From an uncultured Clostridia bacterium (GTDB lineage Bacteria; Bacillota; Clostridia; Lachnospirales; CAG-274), in contig CANRPW010000019.1 of NCBI GenBank assembly GCA_947632615.1, positions 1-47,748 on the forward strand: a stretch of DNA of 47,748 bases, in the 5' to 3' direction. The translations under genes were made by a program, and so were the position numbers. Shown piece by piece: positions 19,830 through 28,857 of this stretch. The notes below the pieces were generated by a model. The model ran no database searches, had not been told where the DNA came from, and saw only the letters and a list, made by a program, of their open reading frames with translations. Each line of letters starts with the position of its first letter. The first letter of the stretch is position 1.

Positions 19830-20105
19830 ATGCTTAAAAAGCGAAAAATTCCGCTGCGAAAATGCACAGGCTGCCTTGAAATGAAAAACAAAAAGGAGCT
19901 TATCAGAATAGTCAGAGATGAAAACGGCGAATTTTCTCTTGACGAAAAGGGCAAAAAGCCCGGCAGAGGCGCTTACATCTGCCCTAATGAGGAATGTCTT
20001 AAAAAGGCAGAAAAGTCAAAAGGGCTGGAGCGCTCCTTTAAGTCGGCAGTGCCCGCTGAGGTATATGATAAGCTAAGAGCGGAGCTCAAAGCCTATGAAA
20101 AATGA
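19830..20105 (+). CDS. ylxR: YlxR family RNA-binding protein
   Basis: The protein shows the YlxR signature RKCTGCLEMKNKKELIRIVR and GRGAYICPNEECLKKA. In Bacillus and Clostridium, YlxR (RnpM) has been linked to RNA metabolism, including RNase P binding. The start at 19830 follows AGGTGG with a 5-base spacer. Upstream GTG and TTG codons in frame lie in the ribosome site. The product is 91 residues. It overlaps ylxQ by 11 bases, which implies coupling. Confidence 0.9.
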   Translation: MLKKRKIPLRKCTGCLEMKNKKELIRIVRDENGEFSLDEKGKKPGRGAYICPNEECLKKAEKSKGLERSFKSAVPAEVYDKLRAELKAYEK

Positions 20106-20400
20106 CTTTTTTATGCTTTCACTCTCTATGAAGGCAGGCAAGCTTATAACCGGTGAGCAGTCGGTAGAAAACGCCGTTAAAAAAGGCGAAGCATACCTAC
20201 TCATAATTCCCGGTGACGCATCGGATAATACTAAAAATAAATTTTTGAATAAGGGGAAATACTATAATATTCCTGTTCTTATAATGAGCGACAAACAAAC
20301 GCTTTCCCACGCCGTAGGCAAAGAAAACCGAACCTCCTTTGCCATAACCGACAAGGGACTTGCAGACAGGATATATGAAATCTTTTCTCCCTCTCTTTAA
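20095..20400 (+). CDS. ylxQ: YlxQ family L7Ae-like RNA-binding protein
   Basis: This 101-residue protein has the L7Ae/L30e fold pattern: KAGKLITGEQSVENAVKKG, then a hydrophobic strand YLLIIPGDASDNTKNKF, then NIPVLIMSDKQTLSHAVGK. Family members bind kink-turn RNA, and YlxQ has its customary place between ylxR and infB. The gene overlaps ylxR and is followed by infB after 23 bases. The exact RNA target is unknown. Confidence 0.87.
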   Translation: MKNDFFMLSLSMKAGKLITGEQSVENAVKKGEAYLLIIPGDASDNTKNKFLNKGKYYNIPVLIMSDKQTLSHAVGKENRTSFAITDKGLADRIYEIFSPSL

Positions 20401-20423
20401 CTTAATATGGAGGTGAAGGGTTT

Positions 20424-22562
20424 ATGAGAATAAGAGAATTGTCTAAAGAACTTGGACTTTCAAATAACGAAATACTCAAAAAGCTGGAAGAATTAGGTGT
20501 TGTGGGCAAAAAGCCCGCAAGCGGACTTACTGCCGAAGAAGAAGAGATGCTTCGCGAGCTTATAGCCGAAGAAAATAAGGCGAAAGATTTGCCCAAGGAG
20601 GAGCATCCTAAGGAAAAGAAAGAAAAAAAGGCAGATAAGCCAAAAGAGGCTAAGCCCGAAAATAAGCCACAGCAAAGCAAAGCGCCCGAGCAGAAGGCTC
20701 AGAACGCACAGCAGTCAGCAGAACCTAAACATAAAAACAAAAAGAAGAATAAAAAGAACAAACAGCAGCCCGCTCCCGCGCCTGCTCCCGCACCCGAGCC
20801 GGAGGAAGACGACATTTCTGTAATAGAGCTTCCACCCTCTGTCACTGTAGGCGAGCTTGCCGAGAGAATTGGCAAAAAGCCAACTGAGATCATAATGAAG
20901 CTCATGGCGATGGGCGTTATGGCATCTATCAACAACGAAATTGACAGAGATACCTGCGAAAAAATTTGCGAAGACTATGACATAATAGTAGAAGAAGAAG
21001 TTGAAAAGGACATAGCTGAAGAAATGTTCAGCCTTGAAGAAGACTCACCCGAAAGCCTTAAGGAGCGTCCTCCCGTAGTTGTAGTTATGGGACACGTAGA
21101 CCACGGCAAGACATCACTTCTTGACAGCATAAGAAAAACAAAGGTAACGGAAGGCGAAGCAGGCGGCATCACACAGCACATAGGTGCTTACACCGTTTCT
21201 ATAAACAAAAAGCCTATTACCTTCTTAGATACTCCCGGTCATGAGGCTTTCACAGCCATGCGTATGAGAGGCGCTATGGTAACGGATATTGCCGTACTTG
21301 TAGTAGCCGCAGACGACGGCGTTATGCCTCAGACAATAGAGGCTATCAACCACGCCAAGGCAGCAGGGGTTGAAATAATAGTTGCTATAAACAAAATAGA
21401 TAAGCCCTCTGCCAACCCGGACAGAGTTAAGCAGGAGCTTATAGAGTACGGCCTTGTAGCAGAAGACTGGGGCGGCGACACTATCTGCGTGCCCGTTTCC
21501 GCAGTTACTAAAGAGGGCATCGACCAGCTTCTTGAAATGATAACCCTTGTAGCCGAAATGAAGGAGCTTAAAGCCAACCCCGATAAGCTTGCAATAGGTA
21601 CTATCATAGAGGCAAGACTTGACAAGGGCAGAGGTCCCGTTGCCACGGCGCTTGTAAAGGGCGGCACCCTTCACGTAAGCGACCCAATGGTAGTAGGCAG
21701 CACCTACGGCAGAGTAAGAGCCATGGTAGACGACAAGGGCAGACAGATAAAGGAGGCAGGGCCTTCAAAGCCCGTTGAGATATTAGGCCTTAACGACGTT
21801 CCTCACGCAGGCGATACATTCTATGTAGCCAAAACCGACAAGCAGGCAAGACAGGTTGCGGAATCTGTTATTGCAAAAGCTAAGATAGATATGCTTAAAG
21901 ACACTCAGAAGGTATCTCTTGAAGATCTCTTCAGCCAGATACAGTCGGGTAATATGAAGGAGCTGAACATAGTAATAAAGGCAGACGTGCAGGGCTCAGT
22001 TGAAGCCGTTAAGGCTTCTCTTGAAAAGCTCTCCAATGACGAAGTAAGAATACGCACCATCCACGGCGGCGTAGGCGCTATCACAGAGTCTGACGTTATG
22101 CTGGCTTCGGCTTCAAACGCAATTATAATAGGCTTTAATGTCCGTCCGGAATCTTCAGCTAAAAATGTAGCAGAGGATCAGCAGGTAGACATTCGCCTTT
22201 ACAGAGTTATCTACAACGCTATTGACGATATAACGGCAGCTATGCAGGGTATGCTCGACCCCGAATTTGAAGAAAGAATATTGGGTCACGCAGAGGTAAG
22301 ACAGATATTCCATGCCTCGGGCGTAGGCACTATTGCCGGCAGCTATGTAAAAGACGGTAAGATAACAAGAAATTCTAAAGTTCGCCTTTTAAGAGATAAT
22401 GTAATCGTATACGAAGGCGAGGTTGCAACTCTCCGCCGTTATAAAGACGACGTTAAAGAGGTCGCATCAAATTACGAGTGCGGTATTCTCCTAAATAAAT
22501 TCAACGATGTTAAAGCAGGAGATATTATAGAAGCATTCATTATGGAAGAGATCAAACAATAA
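20424..22562 (+). CDS. infB: Translation initiation factor IF-2
   Basis: IF-2 positions initiator fMet-tRNA on the 30S subunit and promotes subunit joining through GTP hydrolysis. The N-terminal IF2N segment ([20 protein letters not shown]) is followed by a Lys/Glu- and Pro/Ala-rich linker (about 55-135) and a second IF2N segment ([20 protein letters not shown]). The G domain has [18 protein letters not shown] near residue 224, DTPGHEAF and NKIDKP. The beta-barrel and C-terminal domains complete it. At 712 residues it is a short-linker form. Confidence 0.97.
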   Translation: MRIRELSKELGLSNNEILKKLEELGVVGKKPASGLTAEEEEMLRELIAEENKAKDLPKEEHPKEKKEKKADKPKEAKPENKPQQSKAPEQKAQNAQQSAEPKHKNKKKNKKNKQQPAPAPAPAPEPEEDDISVIELPPSVTVGELAERIGKKPTEIIMKLMAMGVMASINNEIDRDTCEKICEDYDIIVEEEVEKDIAEEMFSLEEDSPESLKERPPVVVVMGHVDHGKTSLLDSIRKTKVTEGEAGGITQHIGAYTVSINKKPITFLDTPGHEAFTAMRMRGAMVTDIAVLVVAADDGVMPQTIEAINHAKAAGVEIIVAINKIDKPSANPDRVKQELIEYGLVAEDWGGDTICVPVSAVTKEGIDQLLEMITLVAEMKELKANPDKLAIGTIIEARLDKGRGPVATALVKGGTLHVSDPMVVGSTYGRVRAMVDDKGRQIKEAGPSKPVEILGLNDVPHAGDTFYVAKTDKQARQVAESVIAKAKIDMLKDTQKVSLEDLFSQIQSGNMKELNIVIKADVQGSVEAVKASLEKLSNDEVRIRTIHGGVGAITESDVMLASASNAIIIGFNVRPESSAKNVAEDQQVDIRLYRVIYNAIDDITAAMQGMLDPEFEERILGHAEVRQIFHASGVGTIAGSYVKDGKITRNSKVRLLRDNVIVYEGEVATLRRYKDDVKEVASNYECGILLNKFNDVKAGDIIEAFIMEEIKQ

Positions 22563-22571
22563 GGTGATTTT

Positions 22572-22952
22572 ATGAAAAAAAACAACCGTATGATCCGTAT
22601 AAATGACGAGATCAAAAAGGAGGTTTCGGAAATTCTCCGTTCTGAAATAAAAGACCCCCGATCCGCCGCCCTTATGAGCGTGCTTAAGGTGGAAACCACT
22701 CAGGATCTTAAATACTGCAAGATCCACGTTAGCATTTTAGGCGACGAAGAAGCCGTAAAAAGCTCTATGGAAGTCCTTAAAGGCGCAAAAGGCTATATAA
22801 GAAGCCTTCTCGCCCACAGAATAAACCTCCGCAATACCCCCGAGCTTATATTTATACATGACGATGCTTTGGAATATGGTATACACATTGGAAAAATATT
22901 AGACAGTCTTGATATAAAAGAAGAGAGTGACGAAGATGAACCCTCAATTTGA
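22572..22952 (+). CDS. rbfA: Ribosome-binding factor A
   Basis: RbfA is a KH-like cold-shock factor that binds the 30S head-neck region and aids 16S rRNA 5'-end maturation. The protein (126 residues) shows RINDEIKKEVSEILRSEIKD, the strand CKIHVSILGDEEAVKSSMEV and LAHRINLRNTPELIFIHDDA. It follows infB by 9 bases and overlaps nrnA by 17 bases, in the standard order. Confidence 0.95.
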   Translation: MKKNNRMIRINDEIKKEVSEILRSEIKDPRSAALMSVLKVETTQDLKYCKIHVSILGDEEAVKSSMEVLKGAKGYIRSLLAHRINLRNTPELIFIHDDALEYGIHIGKILDSLDIKEESDEDEPSI

Positions 22953-23904
22953 TAATTTTTCACAGCAGCTTAAAAGCCATATAGAAGCAAGCAAAACCAT
23001 TGTCGTCAGCGCCCATATGAACGCTGACGGCGATGCCATAGGCTCTACTCTTGCCGCAGCGTCCTTGATAGAAAAACTTGGAAAAAAGCCCGAGATATTT
23101 GTATATTTCAAGGGCGATAAATTCAACTTCATACTTGATAAAAGCCGCCTTTATACAGGGGATAAGGCAGAGCTTAAACCCGACTTATTTATAAGCTTAG
23201 ACTGCGGAGATATGGACAGGCTCGGAGAGGGAAAGCCCGTTTTTCAAAACGCAAAAACCACCTTCAATATAGACCACCATATTTCAAACGTAGGCTATGC
23301 CGACTACAACCTTGTAGTCCCAAGGGCATCATCCACCTGCGAGCTTGTTTATGAGATAGCTTCACGCCTTGTTGAAGTAGATAAATATATGGCAGAATGT
23401 ATATATACAGGGCTTATAACAGATACCTGCGCCTTCAAGCACTCTCAGACAAGCAAGCGCACAATGGAGATAGCAGGCGAGCTTATGTCAAAGGGTATAG
23501 ACTTTAGCTTTATACAGGCAAGAGCGCTTCACAGCCACGAAATGACTGCGGCAAAAGCCTTTGCTCAGGCTATTATGAAATCAAAGCTAAGTGACGGCAT
23601 TTGCTACACCACCCTCACTATTAAAGAAATACGCTCTGTAGGCGCAATATTTGAACAGCTTGACGGCATTGCCGAATATTGCCTCAACACCGACGGCGCA
23701 AAGGCAGCGGTATTTCTCTACGAAAGAGGAAACAGCACCGTAAAATGCAGCTTCCGCTCCAACGGCATAAACGTAAATAAGGTGGCTGCAAAATTCGGCG
23801 GCGGCGGTCATGTATGCGCCGCAGGCTGCACCATAGAAAAATCGACCCTTGAGGAAGCACTTAACGCCTGCCTTAAGGAGCTTAGGAATGAAATGAATGA
23901 ATAA
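22936..23904 (+). CDS. nrnA: DHH/DHHA1 phosphoesterase, NrnA-like (nanoRNase / pAp phosphatase)
   Basis: NrnA-type enzymes degrade short oligoribonucleotides and can dephosphorylate pAp. The metal-binding N-terminal motif is HMNADGDAIGS (Asp31, Asp33), followed by SLDCGDMDRLG and the DHH motif NIDHHISN (about 111-118). The DHHA1 glycine-rich substrate motif GGGGHVCAAGC is near 288. I favour the ATG at 22936 over a GTG nine bases upstream; neither has a strong ribosome site, so coupling to rbfA is likely. The product is 322 residues. It is in its usual place between rbfA and truB. Confidence 0.92.
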   Translation: MNPQFDNFSQQLKSHIEASKTIVVSAHMNADGDAIGSTLAAASLIEKLGKKPEIFVYFKGDKFNFILDKSRLYTGDKAELKPDLFISLDCGDMDRLGEGKPVFQNAKTTFNIDHHISNVGYADYNLVVPRASSTCELVYEIASRLVEVDKYMAECIYTGLITDTCAFKHSQTSKRTMEIAGELMSKGIDFSFIQARALHSHEMTAAKAFAQAIMKSKLSDGICYTTLTIKEIRSVGAIFEQLDGIAEYCLNTDGAKAAVFLYERGNSTVKCSFRSNGINVNKVAAKFGGGGHVCAAGCTIEKSTLEEALNACLKELRNEMNE

Positions 23905-24793
23905 TATAAACGGCTTTATAAATATATATAAGGAGCAGGACTTTACCTCATCTGATGTGGTAGCCATAGTAAGGGGCATTTTTGGCAGAGCAAAAACAGG
24001 CCATACCGGCACACTTGACCCTATGGCAACAGGAGTTTTGCCTATATGTCTTGGCAAAGCCACTAAACTTGCAGACTATGTACAGGCAAAAGAAAAGGTA
24101 TATAAAGCCTCTCTCACCTTAGGGCTGACCACTGATACAGAGGATATATGGGGAAAAACACTTACAACCTCCCCCGTAAATATATCACAGGAAAAAGTCA
24201 ACGAGGTCATACTGTCCTTCATAGGCGAACAGGATCAGACTCCCCCTATGTATTCCGCCATAAAGGTAGGCGGCAAAAAGCTCTACGAGCTTGCAAGAGA
24301 GGGAAAGACCGTTGAGCGCAAAAGCCGAAAAATACATATATTTGACATATATGATATAAGCTTTAAGGATGAAAAGAATGTAGAATTTACGGTGAAATGC
24401 TCCAAAGGCACTTACATCCGCACTCTTTGCAGCAGTATTGGCGAAAAGTTAGGCTGCGGAGGCGTTATGTCGGCTCTTGAAAGGCTGGCTTCAGGCAGCT
24501 TTACAAAAGACACTGCCATAACCGTAGATGAGCTGAAAGCCCTTAAAGCAGAAGGCAAGGAGCAAACCGCCCTCATCCCTATAGAAAACGCCCTGACAAG
24601 CTATAAAAAATATAAAGCCGTAAGCGAAGCAGACAAAGCCCTTATAAACGGAAATAAAATAAAGCCATCACTTGTAGACGGCGAAAAACCGCCGAAGGAC
24701 AGCGAATTTTTGCTTTATTCATCCCAAGGGCAGCTCATGGGCATATTTAAAAATAACGAAGGCTTTTTAAAGCCTGTTTGTATGCTGGTGTAA
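23897..24793 (+). CDS. truB: tRNA pseudouridine(55) synthase TruB
   Basis: TruB makes pseudouridine 55 in the T-loop of nearly all tRNAs. The N-terminal motif GHTGTLDPMATGVLP carries the catalytic Asp41. Later segments include TPPMYSAIKVGGKKLYELAR and the core strand FTVKCSKGTYIRTL. The 298-residue length is typical. The ATG overlaps the end of nrnA by 8 bases, and ribF follows after 3 bases. Confidence 0.96.
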   Translation: MNNINGFINIYKEQDFTSSDVVAIVRGIFGRAKTGHTGTLDPMATGVLPICLGKATKLADYVQAKEKVYKASLTLGLTTDTEDIWGKTLTTSPVNISQEKVNEVILSFIGEQDQTPPMYSAIKVGGKKLYELAREGKTVERKSRKIHIFDIYDISFKDEKNVEFTVKCSKGTYIRTLCSSIGEKLGCGGVMSALERLASGSFTKDTAITVDELKALKAEGKEQTALIPIENALTSYKKYKAVSEADKALINGNKIKPSLVDGEKPPKDSEFLLYSSQGQLMGIFKNNEGFLKPVCMLV

Positions 24794-24796
24794 ATT

Positions 24797-25693
24797 ATGA
24801 AAATAATTGAAAATTTAGACATTAGTATTAAAAATAAAACAGCCGTCACCTTAGGCAATTTTGATGGCTTTCATATAGGGCACAGAAGGCTTGTAGACAA
24901 AATAAAAGCCACAGGGCTTGAAACGGTTATATTCACCTTTTCGCCCCACCCTGTCCGTTTTTTTGCTCCCGACAAAAAATTTAAAACAATATATACGGAA
25001 GAAGAAAAAAAGCTGACAGCAGGCACACTTGGCGCAGACCTTTATATAAACTGCCCCTTTACGGAAGCTTTTTCAAGACTTTCCCCCGAGGAATTTATAA
25101 GGCTTCTCAAAGAAACCACAAACTGCGCATATCTTGCCATAGGCGAAAACTACTCCTTTGGCAAAAATAAGGCTGGCAACGCCGAAACCCTTAGAAAAAT
25201 AGGCGCAAACTACGGCATAGAAGCAGCAGTTTTAAAAAATGTCTCCTATGACGGAACCCGTGTAAGCTCTACTCACATAAGGGCATTGATCAAAGATGGG
25301 CTTATGGAGCAGGCAAATACGCTTCTTGGAGCGCCCTATTTTATAACAGGCAGGGTAGTCCACGGAAAACAAAGGGGCGGCGATATGGGCTTTCCCACGG
25401 TAAACACCGAAATAGCCTCAGAAAAGCTCCTGCCCGGAGACGGAGTTTATGCCACAACGACCTACATTAACAGCAGGCCCTACCCTTCCGTTACAAACAT
25501 AGGCAAAAACCCCACCTTCCACAACACCGCAAGAACCGTTGAAACACACATAACAGACTACAACGGCGACCTGTACGGTGAGAAGCTTAAAATAGATTTC
25601 CGCTTTAAAATAAGAAATGAAAAAACCTTCTCAGACAAAACCGAGCTGATAGAGCAAATACGCACCGACATTATCACAGCTCTCATAAGCTAA
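24797..25693 (+). CDS. ribF: Bifunctional riboflavin kinase / FAD synthetase
   Basis: RibF phosphorylates riboflavin to FMN and adenylates FMN to FAD. The N-terminal nucleotidyltransferase domain has LGNFDGFHIGHRRLVDK (about 19-35) and SFGKNKAGNAETL. The C-terminal kinase domain has the flavin/ATP region RVVHGKQRGGDMGFPTVN near 189, then VTNIGKNPTF and VETHITDYNGDLYGE. The 298-residue length is normal. It closes the cluster: the next 500 bases hold only hairpin elements, with no rpsO or pnp behind it. Confidence 0.95.
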   Translation: MKIIENLDISIKNKTAVTLGNFDGFHIGHRRLVDKIKATGLETVIFTFSPHPVRFFAPDKKFKTIYTEEEKKLTAGTLGADLYINCPFTEAFSRLSPEEFIRLLKETTNCAYLAIGENYSFGKNKAGNAETLRKIGANYGIEAAVLKNVSYDGTRVSSTHIRALIKDGLMEQANTLLGAPYFITGRVVHGKQRGGDMGFPTVNTEIASEKLLPGDGVYATTTYINSRPYPSVTNIGKNPTFHNTARTVETHITDYNGDLYGEKLKIDFRFKIRNEKTFSDKTELIEQIRTDIITALIS

Positions 25694-25732
25694 GTAGGTT
25701 TTCCATAAAATTATGGCTTACGCCTGCCGCGA

Positions 25733-25871
25733 CGTTTTTCTTCAATATCGCTTTAGCGATATCGAAGAAAAACGCCACGGCGTGGGGCGGAGGCAAACAT
25801 CAAAAAGAGCCGCTCCGCGGCTCTTTTTGATGTTTGCCTCCGCCCCACGCCGTGGCTACCCCTTCTTCGAT
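25733..25871. repeat. Composite long-hairpin element 3
   Basis: A 20-bp AT-richer stem (25733-25752 with 25755-25774) has one mismatch, A opposite C. It abuts a 40-bp perfect GC-rich stem (25774-25813 with 25817-25856) with a TCC loop. TTCTTCGAT at 25863-25871, just downstream, is exactly complementary to ATCGAAGAA (25761-25769) in the first stem, so an alternative fold enclosing the big hairpin is possible. In RNA from the minus strand the mismatch becomes a G-U pair. It shares flanks and layout with element 4. It lies between the convergent ends of ribF and valS and contains no gene. Confidence 0.9.
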
Positions 25872-25961
25872 CCCGGTATGAGATGAAAAAATTTTTAGAG
25901 AATTTTTTTACAACGCTCTATGCTTAGGCTTTTCGTAATATTGGGCTTGCGCCTGCCGCGA

Positions 25962-26098
25962 CGTTTTCCTTCGACATCGCTTTAGCGATATCGAAGGAAA
26001 ACGCCACGGCGTGAGGGCGGAGCAAACAGCAAAAAGGGCGCTCCGCTGCCCCTTTTTGCTGTTTGCTCCGCCCTCACGCCGTGGCTAAGCCTGCTTCG
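25962..26098. repeat. Composite long-hairpin element 4 (second tandem copy)
   Basis: A 20-bp stem (25962-25981 with 25984-26003) with one mismatch abuts a 36-bp perfect stem (26003-26038 with 26050-26085). The loop shares GCTCCGC with element 3. CTTCGAT downstream (ending near 26099) can pair with ATCGAAG of the first stem. The left flank CGCCTGCCGCGACG and the right flank TTCGATCC match element 3. The two inner arms differ by paired changes that keep base-pairing, for example CATC/GATG against CAGC/GCTG. As in element 3, the single mismatch becomes G-U only on the minus strand. Confidence 0.9.
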
Positions 26099-26145
26099 AT
26101 CCTAATTCACTTCTTTATAAGCACCCCACCCTATTTTATTTTGAG

Positions 26146-26185
26146 AAAGGCATATCACCATAATTTTAGCGATATGCCTTTTTTT
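26146..26185. terminator. valS terminator (symmetrical)
   Basis: AAAGGCATATC (26146-26156) and GATATGCCTTT (26171-26181) form an 11-bp stem with a 14-base loop. A-rich bases on one side and a T run on the other let it work in both directions. It begins shortly after the valS stop and faces ribF transcripts coming the other way. Confidence 0.75.
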
Positions 26186-26193
26186 GAAATTAT

Positions 26194-28839
26194 TTACATA
26201 CTCTTAAGGCTTGCAAGCTGTTTTTCTACACTTTCAAGCATTGCCTTATATTTTTCGCCCTTAGCTCTTTCTTCGTTGATTACCTTTTCGGGAGCTTTGG
26301 CTACAAAGCCCTGGTTGGAGAGCTTTTTCTCTACTCTTTCAACTTCCTTTTCGAGCTTTTCTTTTTCCTTTGTAAGGCGTGCAATTTCCTTTTCAAGGTC
26401 TATAAGCTCTGCAAACGGTATTGAAATAACTCCGCCGGGTATAACTATAGAAACAAAATCCTTGCCCTTATCTTCGGCATTGTCTTCAACTATCACATCA
26501 GAAGCTGATGCAAGAGCCGCAAAGAAGACCTTGCCGTTTTCAAATACCTTTCTTACTTCACTATCGGCTGAGCCAACATATACTTCTACCTTCTTTGAAG
26601 GAGCAACATTCATTTCCGCTCTGCGGTTTCTTATATTCTTAACGGCTGTTTTTATAAGCTCTATAGCGGCCTCTTCCTTGGTGAAATTATATTCTTCCTT
26701 ATATTCGGGCCACTTTGATATCATAATAGACTCTTCTTCACTCTGTATAGAGCAGAAAATTTCTTCTGTAATAAACGGCATACAGGGGTGAAGCAGCTTA
26801 AGAGCTGTGATAAGCACTGTTTTAAGTGTCCAAAGAGCTGCATTTCTTGTTTTGTCGTCCTCATTATAAAGACGGGGTTTTACCATCTCAATATACCAGT
26901 CGCAAAACTCGTCCCAAATAAAGTCATAAGTATTCTGTACGGCAACGCCTAACTCATAAGCTTCAAGATTTTCGGTAACATTTTTAACAAGCGAATTTAC
27001 CTTAGAAAGTATCCACTTATCACTGTCAGTAAGCTCCAAAAGGTCGCACTTAATGTCCTCCCCTTCCTTGAAGTTCATAAGTATAAATCTTGTTGCATTC
27101 CAAAGCTTATTTGAGAAGTTACGGTTTGCCGTTACCTTTTCCTCTCTCCATCTCATATCATTTCCGGGTGCATTACCTGTTATGAGAGTAAGTCTTAATA
27201 CATCGGCACCAACTTCGTTTATTACTTCAAGAGGATCAACGCCGTTGCCCAATGATTTAGACATCTTTCTTCCCAGATTATCTCTTACAAGACCGTGTAT
27301 AAGCACCTTTCTGAAAGGTACATCATTCATCTGCTCAAGTCCCGAGAATACCATTCTTATAACCCAGAAGAATATAATATCATAGCCCGTTACGAGTACG
27401 CTTGTAGGATAGAAATACTTAAGCTCCTCTGTTTGGTCGGGCCAGCCAAGTGTTGAGAATGGCCAGAGTGCAGATGAAAACCATGTGTCTAAGCTGTCTT
27501 CGTCCTGAGTAAGGCTCTTGCAGCCGCACTTTTCGCAGTGGTTGGGCTTTTCTGCGGCTACATTTATATGTCCGCACTGGTCACAGTAATATGCAGGTAT
27601 TCTGTGTCCCCACCAAAGCTGACGTGAAATACACCAATCTCTTATGTTATCAAGCCAATGGAGATAGGTCTTGCCAAATCTGTCGGGTATAAACTGAAGT
27701 CTGCCATCCTTAAGCACGTCAATAGCAGGCTTTGCAAGCTCTTCCATCTTTACGAACCACTGACTCTTTATAAGAGGCTCTATAACGTCGCCGCATCTGT
27801 CGTGAGTTCCTACTGCGTGCTTAATATCTTCACAGCCGATATAAAGCCCCATTTCCTCAAGCTCGTCTATAATTGCCTTTCTTGCTTCATATCTGTCCAT
27901 ACCGGCAAACTTGCCGCCGTTTTCGTTTATTGTTCCGTCATCATTTAAAATGTTTATCCTAGGAAGGTCGTGTCTGATACCTACTTCAAAGTCATTGGGG
28001 TCGTGGGCAGGAGTTATTTTAACAACGCCCGTACCAAATTCCATATCTACATAAGAGTCTGCTATAATAGGTATTTCTCTGTCAACAAAAGGCACAACGC
28101 ATACTCCGCCCACAACGTCTGTATATCTGTCATCATCGGGGTTGACTGCTATTGCAGTATCCCCAAGCATTGTTTCGGGACGGGTAGTGGCAAATTCAAG
28201 GAATTTGTCCGTGCCCTTTATCGGATATTTGATGTGCCAGAAATGTCCTTCCTTATCCTCGTGTACAACCTCGGCATCAGAAATAGTTGTCTGACATGTG
28301 GGACACCAGTTGATAAGCTTTTCGCCCTTATAGATATATCCCTTGTTATAAAGGCGAATGAAGACCTCCACAACAGCCTTTGAAAGACCCTCGTCCATTG
28401 TGAAGCGCTCCCTCTCCCAGTCACAGGATGAGCCTAACTTTTTAAGCTGATTTATGATCCTTGAGCCGTATTCCTTCTTCCAAGCCCAAGCTCTTTCCAA
28501 AAAGGCTTCTCTGCCTATGTCTTCTTTTGTAAGGCCTTCCTCTGCCATCTGCTTTACTATCTTTACTTCGGTGGAAATACTTGCGTGGTCCGTTCCGGGA
28601 ACCCAAAGGGCATTATAGCCCTGCATCCTCTTAAAGCGGATTATCATATCCTGCATAGCATTATCAAGGGCGTGACCCATGTGAAGCTGTCCCGTGATGT
28701 TTGGCGGGGGTATTACGATTGTAAAAGGCTCTTTTTTGCTGTCAGGCTCTGCGTGAAAATAATTCTTTTCTATCCACTTAGCGTAAAGTCTGTCCTCAAC
28801 TACCGAGGGGTCATAGTTTTTTTCAAGCTGTTTATACAT
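26194..28839 (-). CDS. valS: Valyl-tRNA synthetase
   Basis: This class I synthetase charges tRNA-Val and edits mischarged threonine. The HIGH-type motif is HMGH (residues 53-56) within PPPNITGQLHMGHALDN. The KMSKS motif is in GRKMSKSLGNGVDP near 526. The ValRS signature DSLDTWFSSALWPFSTLGWP and cysteine pairs CPTC and CDQC/CEKC are present. The C-terminal coiled-coil arm starts near residue 810 (IARLTKEKEKLEKEVERVEKK). The 881-residue length is typical. The ATG has AGGAGG and follows the EamA gene by 18 bases, so it sits under the same T-box leader. Confidence 0.97.
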   Translation of the reverse strand: MYKQLEKNYDPSVVEDRLYAKWIEKNYFHAEPDSKKEPFTIVIPPPNITGQLHMGHALDNAMQDMIIRFKRMQGYNALWVPGTDHASISTEVKIVKQMAEEGLTKEDIGREAFLERAWAWKKEYGSRIINQLKKLGSSCDWERERFTMDEGLSKAVVEVFIRLYNKGYIYKGEKLINWCPTCQTTISDAEVVHEDKEGHFWHIKYPIKGTDKFLEFATTRPETMLGDTAIAVNPDDDRYTDVVGGVCVVPFVDREIPIIADSYVDMEFGTGVVKITPAHDPNDFEVGIRHDLPRINILNDDGTINENGGKFAGMDRYEARKAIIDELEEMGLYIGCEDIKHAVGTHDRCGDVIEPLIKSQWFVKMEELAKPAIDVLKDGRLQFIPDRFGKTYLHWLDNIRDWCISRQLWWGHRIPAYYCDQCGHINVAAEKPNHCEKCGCKSLTQDEDSLDTWFSSALWPFSTLGWPDQTEELKYFYPTSVLVTGYDIIFFWVIRMVFSGLEQMNDVPFRKVLIHGLVRDNLGRKMSKSLGNGVDPLEVINEVGADVLRLTLITGNAPGNDMRWREEKVTANRNFSNKLWNATRFILMNFKEGEDIKCDLLELTDSDKWILSKVNSLVKNVTENLEAYELGVAVQNTYDFIWDEFCDWYIEMVKPRLYNEDDKTRNAALWTLKTVLITALKLLHPCMPFITEEIFCSIQSEEESIMISKWPEYKEEYNFTKEEAAIELIKTAVKNIRNRRAEMNVAPSKKVEVYVGSADSEVRKVFENGKVFFAALASASDVIVEDNAEDKGKDFVSIVIPGGVISIPFAELIDLEKEIARLTKEKEKLEKEVERVEKKLSNQGFVAKAPEKVINEERAKGEKYKAMLESVEKQLASLKSM

Positions 28840-28857
28840 AGTTTCCTCCTATTATTT

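Noticed and set aside
25694..26193. CRISPR array or transposon ends at the repeated hairpins
   Set aside because: The repeats are two large palindromes, not short repeats with regular spacers. No transposase frame lies between or beside them.
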